From Collibacillus ludicampi (GTDB taxonomy: Bacteria; Bacillota; Bacilli; Tumebacillales; BOQE01): a stretch of 64,000 nucleotides of DNA. The position numbers and the translations under genes were made by a program. Position 1 is the stretch's first letter, and every line of letters starts with the position of its first letter. Of the stretch, positions 10,775-21,962 are shown piece after piece. The notes beneath the pieces were generated by a model. That model ran no database searches. It was not told the DNA's origin and was given only the letters and a program-made list of their open reading frames with translations. The stretch is from contig NZ_BOQE01000001.1 of NCBI RefSeq assembly GCF_023705585.1, positions 793,341 through 857,340 on the forward strand. The letters are read 5' to 3'.

Positions 10775-11536
10775 TTACTGCTTATGTGCCGCTTGCACGA
10801 GAGCTACGAATGACTGCGGCTGCAAACTCGCACCACCGACGAGTGCCCCGTCGATATGTGGCTGTTCCATCAGTTCTGCAATATTCTCCGGTTTGACTGA
10901 ACCGCCATATTGAATGCGAATCGCCTGTGCCGTTTCCCCGTCATACAAAGTGCCCACCGTTTGTCGAATATGTGCACAAACTTCATTCGCATCTTGGGCG
11001 GTTGCCGTCTTGCCCGTACCGATCGCCCAGATCGGTTCATAAGCGATCACGATATCCTTCGCTTGCTCTTGGGAAACGCCGGCGAACGCGGCGCGCGTTT
11101 GAGCGTCGACGACTTTAAATGTATCACCTACTTCCCGCTCTGCCAACTTTTCGCCGACACAAACGATCGGAACCAATCCGGCGGCGAGAGCAGCCTTCAC
11201 TTTCATGTTGACACTCTCATCGGTCTCATTGAAAAATTGGCGACGCTCCGAGTGACCGATGATCACATATTTCACCCCGAGTTCGACGAGCATGCCTGGT
11301 GCGATCTCTCCGGTGAATGCACCTTCTTTTAAAAAGTGCATGTTTTGTGCGCCAAGGGCCATGTTTTTGCCGGCAACCGCTTCCCCCAGGCGATCCAATG
11401 CGGTAAACGGCGCGCAAATCACGATATCGATTCCGGTCACGGAAACGAAGGAATTTCCCACTTCCCGAACGAAATTGACCGCTTCACTTGGCGTTTTATA
11501 CATCTTCCAGTTGCCTGCTACGATTGGTTTACGCAT
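10775..11536 (-). CDS. tpiA: Triosephosphate isomerase
   Basis: A 253-residue TIM-barrel enzyme interconverting dihydroxyacetone phosphate and glyceraldehyde-3-phosphate. Catalytic residues are visible: Lys in AGNWKMYKT, His in VIIGHSERR, and Glu in [15 protein letters not shown]. The phosphate-gripping [11 protein letters not shown] lies near the C-terminus. It sits between pgk and gpmI with short gaps, in a single operon. Confidence 0.98.
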   Translation of the reverse strand: MRKPIVAGNWKMYKTPSEAVNFVREVGNSFVSVTGIDIVICAPFTALDRLGEAVAGKNMALGAQNMHFLKEGAFTGEIAPGMLVELGVKYVIIGHSERRQFFNETDESVNMKVKAALAAGLVPIVCVGEKLAEREVGDTFKVVDAQTRAAFAGVSQEQAKDIVIAYEPIWAIGTGKTATAQDANEVCAHIRQTVGTLYDGETAQAIRIQYGGSVKPENIAELMEQPHIDGALVGGASLQPQSFVALVQAAHKQ

Positions 11537-11575
11537 CGTTGGAAACCAACTCCTTTGTTGGGAATCACCTGCAGT

Positions 11576-12751
11576 CTACGCACGATCGCGCAATGCGACA
11601 ACACCTGGCAGTGCTTTCCCTTCCAAAAACTCGAGAGAAGCACCGCCACCGGTAGAGATATGTGTCATTTTATCTGCCAAGCCGGTTTTCTCCACGGCGG
11701 CAACCGAATCGCCTCCACCGACAATGGTCGTTCCTTCCACTTCCGCCATCGCTTTGGCGATCGCATTGGTGCCCACCGCAAATACGTCCATTTCAAAAAC
11801 GCCCATCGGTCCGTTCCAGATGACCGTCTTGGCTTTTCGGATCACTTCCGCATAACGCTCGACCGTTTTCGGTCCGATATCGAGAGCCATCCAATCTTCC
11901 GGAACGTCTGAGAGGGAAACGACTTGGTGATCCGCATCCGGCTGAAAAGCGTTTGCGACGACAAGATCCACCGGCAACAACAATTTCTCCTCCGCACGAG
12001 CAAGTAACGCTTTCGCAATATCGATCTTATCCTCTTCGACAAGCGACTTTCCAAGTTTATATCCTTGCGCGGCAAGAAACGTGTTGGCCATGCCTCCGCC
12101 GATGATCAAGGTATCGACTTTCGTGAGAAGGTTCTCGATCACCGAAATTTTGTCGCTGACTTTGGCACCTCCAATAATCGCCGCAAACGGACGATCGGGG
12201 TCGGAGAGCGCACGTCCCATAATATCGATTTCTTTTTCCATCAGAAAACCGGCGACCGCAGGAAGATAGTTCGCGATTCCCGCTGTCGACGCATGCGCGC
12301 GATGGGCGGCACCGAACGCATCGTTGACATACACATCCGCTAACTCGGCAAAAGCTCGTGCCAGTTCCGGATCATTCTTTTCTTCTCCTTTGTGAAAACG
12401 CACATTTTCTAAAAGTAAGACATCTCCCTCTCGCATGAGGTTTACGCGTTCCTTCACAGCATCACCGATGGAGTCGGACGCTTTTTCCACATTCTTTCCG
12501 AGCAATTCGGACAAGCGAACCGCGACAGGATCCAGGCTGTATTTCGGATTCACTTCCCCTTTCGGACGACCCAGGTGGCTCGCCAGGATCACCTTGGCTC
12601 CTTGATCGATCAGGTACCGGATCGTGGGAAGAGCCGCCTGAATTCGTGTATCGTCTGTGATGCGACCGTTTTCGAGCGGAACGTTAAAATCAACGCGCAC
12701 AAATACGCGTTTGCCACGCACATCGATATCTTTTACGGTCATTTTGTTCAT
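11576..12751 (-). CDS. pgk: Phosphoglycerate kinase
   Basis: A 391-residue two-lobed kinase transferring phosphate from 1,3-bisphosphoglycerate to ADP. Visible motifs are [27 protein letters not shown] and [11 protein letters not shown]. The frame is open far upstream, but the ATG at 12751 is preceded by AGGAGGTC at the correct distance and matches the family's start, so the longer version is rejected. It is the second enzyme gene of the glycolytic operon, separated from gapA by a hairpin. Confidence 0.97.
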   Translation of the reverse strand: MNKMTVKDIDVRGKRVFVRVDFNVPLENGRITDDTRIQAALPTIRYLIDQGAKVILASHLGRPKGEVNPKYSLDPVAVRLSELLGKNVEKASDSIGDAVKERVNLMREGDVLLLENVRFHKGEEKNDPELARAFAELADVYVNDAFGAAHRAHASTAGIANYLPAVAGFLMEKEIDIMGRALSDPDRPFAAIIGGAKVSDKISVIENLLTKVDTLIIGGGMANTFLAAQGYKLGKSLVEEDKIDIAKALLARAEEKLLLPVDLVVANAFQPDADHQVVSLSDVPEDWMALDIGPKTVERYAEVIRKAKTVIWNGPMGVFEMDVFAVGTNAIAKAMAEVEGTTIVGGGDSVAAVEKTGLADKMTHISTGGGASLEFLEGKALPGVVALRDRA

Positions 12752-12790
12752 ATGAATTTGACCTCCTGTATCGGTATGTACATAGGAAAA

Positions 12791-12814
12791 GAGGAGAATG
12801 GCTTCATTCTCCTC
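12791..12814 (-). terminator. Intra-operon hairpin between gapA and pgk
   Basis: A perfect ten-base stem, GAGGAGAATG / CATTCTCCTC with a four-base loop, followed on the minus strand by TTTTCC. It can act as a partial terminator or protect the gapA 3' end, giving more gapA than pgk mRNA, as known for Bacillus subtilis gapA transcripts. Confidence 0.65.
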
Positions 12815-12879
12815 ACTTTCGCTATTGTACCAGAATCTACGCGGGACGGCTACTGTCCAGGTTCGATGAAAAGTTGAGT

Positions 12880-14942
<2,063 letters not shown>

Positions 14943-14969
14943 GTCTCTTCTGCAGTCCCCTTATACAGG

Positions 14970-15005
14970 GACTAATAATGTCCCGGTTGTACATTTTTCG
15001 TCCCA
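14970..15005 (-). promoter_or_regulatory. CggR operator
   Basis: On the minus strand the two half-sites are TGGGAC-N6-TGTA and CGGGAC-N6-AGTC, separated by four bases. This follows the known B. subtilis layout CGGGAC-N6-TGTC-N4 repeated in tandem. It lies between the promoter and the cggR start, where bound repressor would block transcription. Confidence 0.85.
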
Positions 15006-15045
15006 GATGGTTTAAAAAAATTGGCAGAATTCATTCTGCACTTTT

Positions 15046-15074
15046 ATCATACTCCAAGTTCATTCATCCTGCAA
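15046..15074 (-). promoter_or_regulatory. SigA-type promoter of the cggR-gapA operon
   Basis: TTGCAG (-35, 15069-15074) and TATGAT (-10, 15046-15051) are separated by exactly 17 bases on the minus strand, about 40 bases before the CggR operator. A perfect GCAGAAT-TC-ATTCTGC palindrome at 15023-15038 covers the likely transcription start and is unexplained. Confidence 0.75.
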
Positions 15075-15143
15075 CTCACAATCGGTAATTTTCAAACTTG
15101 AATATGGTTGCTGCTCTGAGAATCTTTTTGCAAGTGAGCTATC

Positions 15144-15425
15144 TTGAAAACTGGTGCTTGGGTGGGTGTATCGCTTTGCGCTTATGCTCCGTGAAGGTCG
15201 TCTCGCATGGAATCATAATCATATGTTGCGAGACGACCTTCAAAGTCGCTATTACGCGCAAAGCATATGCCTTAACGTCCGAAAGGAAGCGGAACGACCT
15301 TCAACTCACCTCTGCGCTGCAAAGCGATACAACCCACCCAATAGATACTCCGTTGCATTAGGCAGCTTAAATCTCTCTTCCCGCACAAGAAACTTTTCAT
15401 CCTCTGATGGTGCCGCTTGCGGCAT
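15144..15425 (+). repeat. Nested-palindrome intergenic repeat, copy 2
   Basis: Same orientation as copy 1, between the cggR promoter and the rpoN stop codon. The left half lacks the outer part of the middle arm. The inner stem reads GAAGGTCGTCTCGC (15193-15206) against GCGAGACGACCTTC (15228-15241). Relative to the other copies both sides have changed together (G-C to A-T), so pairing is kept. The outer arms (GGGTGGGTGTATCGCTTTGC and CGATACAACCCACCC) and the tail ending in CCGCTTGCGGCAT are present. Confidence 0.85.
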
Positions 15426-15453
15426 AGTGGACGCTTCTAGTGACATCCGTTTC

Positions 15454-16791
15454 TTATATCCGTTTGCGCTTAGCGGAAGATAGAATCCCCATCTCTTCCC
15501 GGTATTTGGCAACCGTTCTGCGAGAGATCTGAATCCCTTCCTGTTTGAGCAAGTCCGTGATCTTCTGATCGGATAACGGCACTTTGGGATTCTCCTGTGC
15601 GATCCATTTCTTGATCTTTGCTTTAATACTCTCCGCCGAGGCGCTTCCGCCGAAATCGGTGGATACGCCCGAAGTAAAAAAGTATTTCAATTCGAAGACA
15701 CCGCGGGGCGTTTGGACATACTTACCTGTAGTAGCACGTGAGACCGTCGACTCATGCAATTCCACTTTTTCAGCCACCTGACGAAGAGTAAGCGGTTTCA
15801 ATCCGTCGATGCCATATTCAAAGAAGTCCCTTTGCATTTCAACGATCGCTTGTGTGACTTTATAGATCGTGTTGCGCCTTTGTTCGATGCTCTTCAAAAG
15901 CCAAAGCGCTGAATTCAGCTTCCCCGTAATGTACTCGCGTGTCTCCGAACACACGTCTTTCTTTCCTCCGGAAAGAATGCCGCGATAAAAATCGTTAATA
16001 TGAAGCCGTGGTAACACCCGGTCATTCAACACGACCACATATTCGCCTCCGACCTTTTCAATCGTAATATCAGGAACGACATATGCGGGATGTTCGTCCG
16101 AATATGCGCGGCCCGGTTTCGGATCCAACGTTTTCAAAAGGTCGGATGCGGCTTGAACCTCCAATTGTGTAATACCAAGCGATTCCGCGATTTTCGAATA
16201 TTTCGCATCCGCCAAATCCTGCAAATGTTCTTGCACCAGCTTGCTCATGACAGGCGTGTCTTCACCCATCTCCCGCAATTGAAGCAACAAGCATTCGCGC
16301 AGATTCCTCGCACCGACTCCGGTCGGTTCAAGCGATTGCACATGGTGAAGAGCTTTCTCCACGTCTGCGGCTTTTACTCTTAATAAAGAAGCCATCTCCG
16401 TGATATCCATCGACAAATACCCGTTCGTGTCCAAATTGCCGATAATGTATTCCGCAATTTTTCTTTCCAAAGGGGATATGTGTAGAAGGGCCAGTTGGGT
16501 CAACAAATGTTCCTGTAACGTTTCCGGCTTGCGTACAACCGCCTCAAACGGCACTTCCTTTGCCTCGCGTAAAGATGCCCGTTCTCGTCCCATTCCCTCC
16601 CGCTGTTGCTGTGCGACCTTCGCCCAATCGGACGCGCTCCATTCAATCACGGGATTGTGTGTCATCTCGTTTTCTATATATTCAAGAAGTTCTTGAGATG
16701 AAAACTGCAAAACGGTGATCGCTTGCCGCAATTCGGGAGTCATCACTAACTTCTGTGTCTGTTCTTGCCATAAGCCAAACCCTATTTGCAT
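15454..16791 (-). CDS. rpoN: RNA polymerase sigma-54 factor (SigL/RpoN)
   Basis: 445 residues. The N-terminal glutamine-rich activator-interacting region (GLWQEQTQKLVMTPELRQAI) is followed by a core-binding domain (about 85-250) with VGARNLRECLLLQL. Then comes the HTH with the C-terminal RpoN box (SRRTVAKYREEMGI) that reads the -24 element. Strong SD GGGAGGGGG. The gene lies upstream of cggR as in B. subtilis sigL. Two good -24/-12 promoters occur 6 kb away in the rocF/rocE region, consistent with a role in arginine catabolism. An RocR-like activator is not in this window. Confidence 0.97.
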   Translation of the reverse strand: MQIGFGLWQEQTQKLVMTPELRQAITVLQFSSQELLEYIENEMTHNPVIEWSASDWAKVAQQQREGMGRERASLREAKEVPFEAVVRKPETLQEHLLTQLALLHISPLERKIAEYIIGNLDTNGYLSMDITEMASLLRVKAADVEKALHHVQSLEPTGVGARNLRECLLLQLREMGEDTPVMSKLVQEHLQDLADAKYSKIAESLGITQLEVQAASDLLKTLDPKPGRAYSDEHPAYVVPDITIEKVGGEYVVVLNDRVLPRLHINDFYRGILSGGKKDVCSETREYITGKLNSALWLLKSIEQRRNTIYKVTQAIVEMQRDFFEYGIDGLKPLTLRQVAEKVELHESTVSRATTGKYVQTPRGVFELKYFFTSGVSTDFGGSASAESIKAKIKKWIAQENPKVPLSDQKITDLLKQEGIQISRRTVAKYREEMGILSSAKRKRI

Positions 16792-16950
16792 GATATCCCC
16801 CTCCCTATACCGGCACTTTTATATCTCTAGTGTATACAAAGTAGAGCATGATTGTCATCCACCAGATTTATGATTATTGTTTTCTTGTCATCCTCCTCGT
16901 ATCTCCATGAATAGAATGTACAGAGATGTCGCTACTAGGAGGGGACCGCC

Positions 16951-17766
16951 TTGCGTATGGGATTCATTGGCACGGGAAGTATGGGGAGTATGTTGATCGA
17001 GTCATTTCTACGTTCCCAGAGTCCTGATCTATCGATCGTCGCCTGCAATCGTTCTGCTGCCAAAATACAAGCGATTACCGCTCGCTTTCCGTCTGTGGAA
17101 GTGAAATCCACCCCTTGCGAAGTGGCCCAATCTTGTGATCTGCTGTTTTTGTGTGTGAAACCGGGAGATGCGATTCCCGTCCTTCAACAGATTCGTCCCG
17201 TGCTTCAAACAGAGCAATATCTCGTTTCTATAACTTCCGCACTTTCTGTTAAGGATCTGGAGGCGTATGTCCCAAGCCGTGTCGTTAAAATTATCCCTTC
17301 CATTACCCAAATGGTATCCTCTGGAGTGATACTCACCATGTATGGAAGCCGTTTATCGGAAAGGGATTGTATAGAAATCGGTCAATGGCTTACCCTGATT
17401 GGCAAACCGTATCGCATTGACGAAAAAGATACGCGCATATGTGCAGATCTGGCCAGTTGCGGACCTGCATTCCTCTCTTTTCTCTTGCGTGAATTCGCCA
17501 TCGCGGCAGTTCGTCAAGGCGGGATTTCCGAAGAGATGGCAAAGGGACTGATCATGGAGATGGTGCATGGATTAGGTAAGCTTTTCATAGATGGAGAATT
17601 CACATTCGAGGACGTGATTCAACGAGTTTCGGTCCCAGGAGGGATCACGGAGGTAGGGTTGCAAACGCTTGAACCTCTGGTCGATGGCATATTTGATCGC
17701 TTGTTGACGACGACCCGCAATCATAAACACCATGCGTCTCCATCGGATGAAAGGACAAAACAATAA
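16951..17766 (+). CDS. comER: ComER-like protein (pyrroline-5-carboxylate reductase family)
   Basis: 271 residues. MGFIGTGSMGSML is a Rossmann NAD(P)-binding start. FLCVKPGDAIPVL and the C-terminal VSVPGGITEVGLQ follow the ProC family pattern. The length and divergent sequence fit ComER, the ProC paralogue of Bacilli linked to competence and sporulation, better than true ProC. Distinguishing the two needs a phylogeny. The TTG at 16951 is preferred over the ATG at 16957 because AGGAGGGG ends six bases before it. Confidence 0.7.
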   Translation: MRMGFIGTGSMGSMLIESFLRSQSPDLSIVACNRSAAKIQAITARFPSVEVKSTPCEVAQSCDLLFLCVKPGDAIPVLQQIRPVLQTEQYLVSITSALSVKDLEAYVPSRVVKIIPSITQMVSSGVILTMYGSRLSERDCIEIGQWLTLIGKPYRIDEKDTRICADLASCGPAFLSFLLREFAIAAVRQGGISEEMAKGLIMEMVHGLGKLFIDGEFTFEDVIQRVSVPGGITEVGLQTLEPLVDGIFDRLLTTTRNHKHHASPSDERTKQ

Positions 17767-17796
17767 CAAGCCCATTTTCGCGAAAATGGGCTTGTT
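17765..17796. terminator. Convergent hairpin between comER and thiD
   Basis: A perfect 16-base inverted repeat, AACAAGCCCATTTTCG / CGAAAATGGGCTTGTT with no loop bases, overlaps the comER stop. It can fold on either strand and lies between convergent genes. No T-tract follows, but the stem is very stable. Confidence 0.75.
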
Positions 17797-17821
17797 ACGA
17801 TATCCAATGTCGAGTTATACG

Positions 17822-18619
17822 CTATCCTTGTCGTTTTCCGTATGCCCAATGATTGGTCGGGCCATGTCCGTGACCGAGTCCCAGCGTATCCCGGATCGCA
17901 CAGGTGATAAACTCTTTCGCGACAGTGACCGCTTCTTGAACCGATCTTCCCTTGGCCAGTTCTGCCGTGATCGCGGCAGAGAACGTACACCCGGTGCCGT
18001 GTGTATGTTGTGTCATGATACGAGGCGCTTTCAATTCGACAAATGTGTCGCCGTCATACACAATGTCGATCGCATCCCCTTCGAGATGCCCTCCTTTGAT
18101 CACCACACTTTTAGCTCCAAAACCCACGATCCGTTTCGCCGCTTCACGAATGTCATCCACCGTACGGATGGACATGCCCGTCAATACTTCCGCTTCCGGA
18201 AGATTCGGGGTGACCACTTTCGCGAGGGGCAGCAGATGCTTGATGATTGCGTGTTGCGCTTCCATTTCCAGTAAACGTGCTCCCCCTTTGGCGACCATAA
18301 CGGGATCGATGACGAAGTTTTCCACTTGATAATGCCGGATCCTCTCCGCTACCGCCATGATGATCGGGACTTGTGATAACATCCCGGTTTTGGCCGCATC
18401 GATGCCGATATCGCTGATCACCGCATCGATCTGCTGCACGACCGCTTCCACAGGGAGATTATAGATTCCGTGAACGCCGATTGTATTCTGTACCGTAACC
18501 GCCGTAAGTGCGGACATGCCGTAAACACCGAGAACGGTAAAAGTCTTGAGATCGGCTTGTATTCCGGCACCGCCTCCGCTGTCCGATCCGGCGATTGTCA
18601 ATGCGCGCGCAATTCCCAT
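17822..18619 (-). CDS. thiD: Hydroxymethylpyrimidine (phosphate) kinase ThiD
   Basis: 265 residues of the ribokinase fold. It phosphorylates HMP/HMP-P in thiamine synthesis; a pyridoxal-kinase-like activity is possible for this family. Signatures are TIAGSDSGGGAGIQADLKTF (substrate site), VIDPVMVAKGG, TPNLPEAEVLTGM and HGTGCTFSAAI with the catalytic aspartate replaced by the usual GTGC anion hole. It is monocistronic, with no TPP riboswitch visible upstream. The upstream space is occupied by repeat copy 3. Confidence 0.9.
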   Translation of the reverse strand: MGIARALTIAGSDSGGGAGIQADLKTFTVLGVYGMSALTAVTVQNTIGVHGIYNLPVEAVVQQIDAVISDIGIDAAKTGMLSQVPIIMAVAERIRHYQVENFVIDPVMVAKGGARLLEMEAQHAIIKHLLPLAKVVTPNLPEAEVLTGMSIRTVDDIREAAKRIVGFGAKSVVIKGGHLEGDAIDIVYDGDTFVELKAPRIMTQHTHGTGCTFSAAITAELAKGRSVQEAVTVAKEFITCAIRDTLGLGHGHGPTNHWAYGKRQG

Positions 18620-18706
18620 AATCCAATGGCTCTCCTTTCATGAGGCGTCTTCTATTCCAAGACTGTCCTCATTGTAGCGAATCGCCGCTTTTCGGGTCAA
18701 CGAGAC

Positions 18707-19021
18707 GTGCTTGGGTGGATATATCGCTTTGCGCTTGGGTTCGATGAAGGTCGTCATTTCGGCATATGCTTGGCGTTCATGCTCCGTGGAGGTCGTCTCG
18801 CTTGGAATGTATCTAATTGTTGCGAGACGACCTCCAAAGTCGCTGTTTCACGCCAAGCATATGCCCCTTAATGTCCGAAAGGAAGCGGAACGACCTTCAA
18901 CTCACCTCTGCGCTGCAAAGCGATACTATCCACCCAAAAGACACTCGGTTGCTTGTGGGAGACTTTATTCTCTTCTCCGTACAAGAAACTTTTCATCTTC
19001 AGATGGTACAGCTTGAGGCAT
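18707..19021 (+). repeat. Nested-palindrome intergenic repeat, copy 3
   Basis: The most perfect copy. The outer arm (18711-18734) pairs with 18909-18937, ending in ATCCACCCAA. The middle arm GGCATATGCTTGGCGT (18771-18786) pairs base for base with ACGCCAAGCATATGCC (18850-18865). The inner arm GGAGGTCGTCTCGC pairs with GCGAGACGACCTCC. In the middle arm a T-A pair of copy 1 is G-C here on both sides, a compensating change. An extra GAAGGTCGTCATTT block is inserted in the left half. It lies between thiD and tRNA-Arg. Confidence 0.85.
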
Positions 19022-19088
19022 GATTGACTACTTGCATTTTTGGCGTGCATCGTGTATCTTAGATAAGAATCTAATGAAACGTATCTTT

Positions 19089-19166
19089 GCGCCCGTAGCT
19101 CAGTGGATAGAGCACTGGTCTCCGGAACCAGGTTTTGCGTAGGTTCGATTCCTACCGGGCGCACCA
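19089..19166 (+). tRNA. tRNA-Arg (anticodon CCG)
   Basis: The acceptor stem GCGCCCG/CGGGCGC is perfect and CCA is encoded at 19164-19166. The anticodon arm is CTGGT-CTCCGGA-ACCAG, giving anticodon CCG, which reads CGG. The T arm TAGGTTCGATTCCTA is canonical. It stands alone and is followed by its own terminator. Confidence 0.97.
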
Positions 19167-19172
19167 TCATGG

Positions 19173-19199
19173 GCCACCCACAGAAGGGGTGGCTTTTTT
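19173..19199 (+). terminator. Intrinsic terminator of tRNA-Arg
   Basis: GCCACCC / GGGTGGC stem (19173-19179 with 19187-19193) followed by six T. Confidence 0.95.
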
Positions 19200-19305
19200 A
19201 CATAACTCTCGCCACATGACGCGGAATATAGCTTATATTGAAGTATGTGTTGTACTGACGGGCGTATGCTTTTCGTTTTCGTTCCGTGAAAGTATGTTCC
19301 CATTC

Positions 19306-20292
19306 TCAGTTCGTATTTCGTTTGAAAAAATCCCATAGGATAGCCGTCGCATCAGGTCCCAACGGATCCGTATAGGAACCTTCATGATCTCCGCCTGACC
19401 ACGCGTGGCCCATGCCGTCAATCAGCCAGAGTTCCATGAATGGTGATCCGTTTTTGTCTTGGTAAACTTGCTGCAAAAAGCTTCTTCCATTTATGATGCC
19501 CGCTTGCACTTTCGAGGCGAGTACATTCACTTGACCTTCGCCGCCATCCACGAGGTAATTGGTTTGCGCCCATTGCGTAATCACCTGAAGCGCATTGATT
19601 GGGTGTACGGTGGTGTCGCAGATTCCATGAAACACGATGACCGGCATTTTCCGGCTGTGTTCACCCATCTCGCGAAACGCTTTGATACCACATTCGTACG
19701 GATCCGGCCCACCGTTCGCCATCGCGTGAAATGCGTCAGGGACAGCCATGATCGCATCATCGACCGCACTATACTCCAATCCGGAGCAAATGGCGACCCC
19801 ACTGAACAGGTCGGGATACGTTGCCCCCATGATCGAAGCCATGGCTCCGCCTGCGGATAGGCCTGCCACATAGACCCTTCTCGCATCAACACTGTAGTTG
19901 TTTTTCACATCTTCAATCATGCCTGCGATGATTGCCGGTTCACCCACTTGGCGGTGCTGATTGTCTTCCAAAAACCAGTTCCAGCAACCTTCCGCATTAA
20001 ACAAATAATTCATAGCAGGATAAAGCACCAGAAATGTTTCCTTTTCCGCCAGTTTGTTCATCTTCGTTCCCAGAGCGAAATCGTCAGGGGTTTGTTTGCA
20101 TCCATGAAGCATCACCATCAAGGGGACGGCATTCCCCTCTTTGTATCCGCTTGGCACAAACAGTTTATAAGAGAACGCTTCGAACGAAAATTCCAAGAAG
20201 TTAGACACGGTTCGATTCCCTCCCAAATCTTCCAATTCTTGATATCCACAATAAGGTAATCTGCACCTTTTTTGAAGTATCGTAAGAACCAT
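19306..20292 (-). CDS. PHB depolymerase-family esterase
   Basis: An alpha/beta hydrolase of the LpqC/PHB depolymerase type. YKLFVPSGY and PLMVMLHGCKQTPDDFA form the oxyanion region. VYVAGLSAGGAMA carries the nucleophilic serine. VFHGICDTTVHPINA and GMGHAWSGG carry the acid and histidine. It cleaves short polyester or ester substrates, but the true substrate is unknown. No signal peptide is evident, so it is likely cytoplasmic. The frame is open to 20412. I prefer the ATG at 20292, though neither start has a good Shine-Dalgarno. It stands alone between tRNA-Arg and a divergent permease gene. Confidence 0.85.
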   Translation of the reverse strand: MVLTILQKRCRLPYCGYQELEDLGGNRTVSNFLEFSFEAFSYKLFVPSGYKEGNAVPLMVMLHGCKQTPDDFALGTKMNKLAEKETFLVLYPAMNYLFNAEGCWNWFLEDNQHRQVGEPAIIAGMIEDVKNNYSVDARRVYVAGLSAGGAMASIMGATYPDLFSGVAICSGLEYSAVDDAIMAVPDAFHAMANGGPDPYECGIKAFREMGEHSRKMPVIVFHGICDTTVHPINALQVITQWAQTNYLVDGGEGQVNVLASKVQAGIINGRSFLQQVYQDKNGSPFMELWLIDGMGHAWSGGDHEGSYTDPLGPDATAILWDFFKRNTN

Positions 20293-20491
20293 AGAGAAAA
20301 ATAAGGGCCGTTCCGTCTCGCGGAAACGGTTCCCGTTTTTTTCGGAGATATTCTGAAATATTGCGGTGATTGTTTGTTGAAACTTGTCGAAATTTGCAAT
20401 ATGATAGTACATGTTTTTTCTTTTACCCGCTTTAACACTAAAAACAATTCAAATTGTAATACTATTCTAAGAGTAGGAAGTGATAAAAACA

Positions 20492-21925
20492 ATGAATTTG
20501 TTTCGCAAGAAATCGATCGCATCGATCCTTGCATTGTCAGAAAGTAAGGACTCTTCACTGAAGAAGAGTCTCGGGGCATTCGATCTGACGATGCTCGGAA
20601 TTGGTTGTATGATTGGAACGGGGATCTTCGTTCTGACGGGAGTCGCTGCAGCCAAACATGCAGGGCCTGCTCTCGTACTTTCCTTTCTTATTGCCGGTGT
20701 GGCATGCGCGTTGGCCGCTCTCTGTTATGCCGAATTTGCCTCAACCGTTCCGGCAGCAGGCAGTGTCTATACTTATAGCTATGCAACCTTCGGAGAATTT
20801 ATCGCATGGGTGCTCGGATGGGATCTGTTGTTGGAGTACGGGTTTGCCGCTTCCCTTGTGGCTAGCGGATGGTCAGGGTATTTTCAAGGATTGCTTGAAG
20901 GGTTTGGCATTCATATTCCTACTGTCATCTCAAGCGCCTATAACCCTGCCAAAGGAACGTTCATCGACGCGCCTGCCATTATCATCACATTGTTGCTGAC
21001 TTTTCTGTTGTCGAGAGGAGTCAAAGAATCAGCCCGTTTCAATTCGATCCTGGTGATCATTAAAATCGCGGTCGTCCTGTTATTTATCGCCGTGGGAATC
21101 GGTTATGTCAAACCGCACAATTGGACACCTTTCATGCCCTACGGTTTTACGGGTGTCGCCGCAGGTGCAGCGACCGCCTTTCTCACATACATCGGGTTTG
21201 ACGCTGTATCGACCGCCGCAGAGGAAGTAAAAAACCCGCAACGCGATGTTCCTATCGGTATTCTCGCATCGCTCGCAGTTTGTACGGTTTTGTATATAAC
21301 AGTATCGGCCGTTTTGACAGGAATTGTTCCGTACAATCAACTGGACGTAAAAAATCCTGTGGCATACGCTCTGCAGTATATCCATCAAGATTGGGTCGCG
21401 GGCTTTATCTCGCTCGGAGCCATTATCGGGATCACGACGGTTCTGATCGTCTTGCTATACGGCCAGACGCGCCTTTTCTATGCGATCAGCCGAGATGGAT
21501 TGCTGCCGAAAGTGCTCTCTTCCGTCAATCGGAAGACGCAAACGCCAACGTTTAGCAACTGGCTCACCGGCATCATCGTTTCCGTCTTTGCTGGGATGAT
21601 GCCGATCGACAAATTGGCGGATTTGACGAATATCGGCACATTGTTTGCCTTCATCACCGTTTCAATCGGGATTCTCGTTTTGCGAAAGACACAACCGAAT
21701 TTACGCAGGGGGTTTAAAGTACCGTTTGTACCTTGGGTTCCCTTGTTTTCGATAATCACTTGCGGATATCTGCTTCTTCAATTATCCAGTATCGCCTGGA
21801 TCGGTTTCGGTGTTTGGTTTGCCATCGGACTTGTGATTTACTTTACGTATGGGTATAGACACAGCGAATTGGAAAGACACTCAACGATTCAAGACGCACA
21901 TACAGAAGAAAGCCGCTCTGCTTAG
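20492..21925 (+). CDS. Cationic amino acid transporter (APC superfamily, YfnA-like)
   Basis: 477 residues with about 12 transmembrane helices. FDLTMLGIGCMIGTGIFVLTG and the TYIGFDAVSTAAEEVKNPQRDVP motif are typical of the CAT family. The cytoplasmic N-terminus (KKSIASILALSESKDSSLKKSLGAFD) is also characteristic. It probably imports basic or branched amino acids by proton symport. The ATG at 20492 is preferred over an upstream GTG because AGGAAGTG lies nine bases before it. It neighbours rocF and rocE, suggesting amino-acid catabolism. Confidence 0.9.
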   Translation: MNLFRKKSIASILALSESKDSSLKKSLGAFDLTMLGIGCMIGTGIFVLTGVAAAKHAGPALVLSFLIAGVACALAALCYAEFASTVPAAGSVYTYSYATFGEFIAWVLGWDLLLEYGFAASLVASGWSGYFQGLLEGFGIHIPTVISSAYNPAKGTFIDAPAIIITLLLTFLLSRGVKESARFNSILVIIKIAVVLLFIAVGIGYVKPHNWTPFMPYGFTGVAAGAATAFLTYIGFDAVSTAAEEVKNPQRDVPIGILASLAVCTVLYITVSAVLTGIVPYNQLDVKNPVAYALQYIHQDWVAGFISLGAIIGITTVLIVLLYGQTRLFYAISRDGLLPKVLSSVNRKTQTPTFSNWLTGIIVSVFAGMMPIDKLADLTNIGTLFAFITVSIGILVLRKTQPNLRRGFKVPFVPWVPLFSIITCGYLLLQLSSIAWIGFGVWFAIGLVIYFTYGYRHSELERHSTIQDAHTEESRSA

Positions 21926-21937
21926 AGTGGCTTTCTT
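21906..21937 (+). terminator. Terminator overlapping the end of the CAT-family permease
   Basis: AAGAAAGCCGCTCT / AGAGTGGCTTTCTT stem spanning the stop codon at 21923-21925. Convergent with rocF, so it may serve both strands. Confidence 0.75.
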
Positions 21938-21962
21938 CCGTTTCTCGTTCATTTTATAGCAA

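Noticed and set aside
17765..18620. TPP riboswitch for thiD
   Set aside because: No CTGAGA/ACCTGA core is seen upstream of thiD; the upstream space is the repeat copy 3.
19250..19295. GGCGTATGCTTTTCG..TTCCGTGAAAGT resembles the middle arm of the repeat
   Set aside because: It lacks the partner arm and the match is imperfect; it may be a very decayed fragment but cannot be supported.
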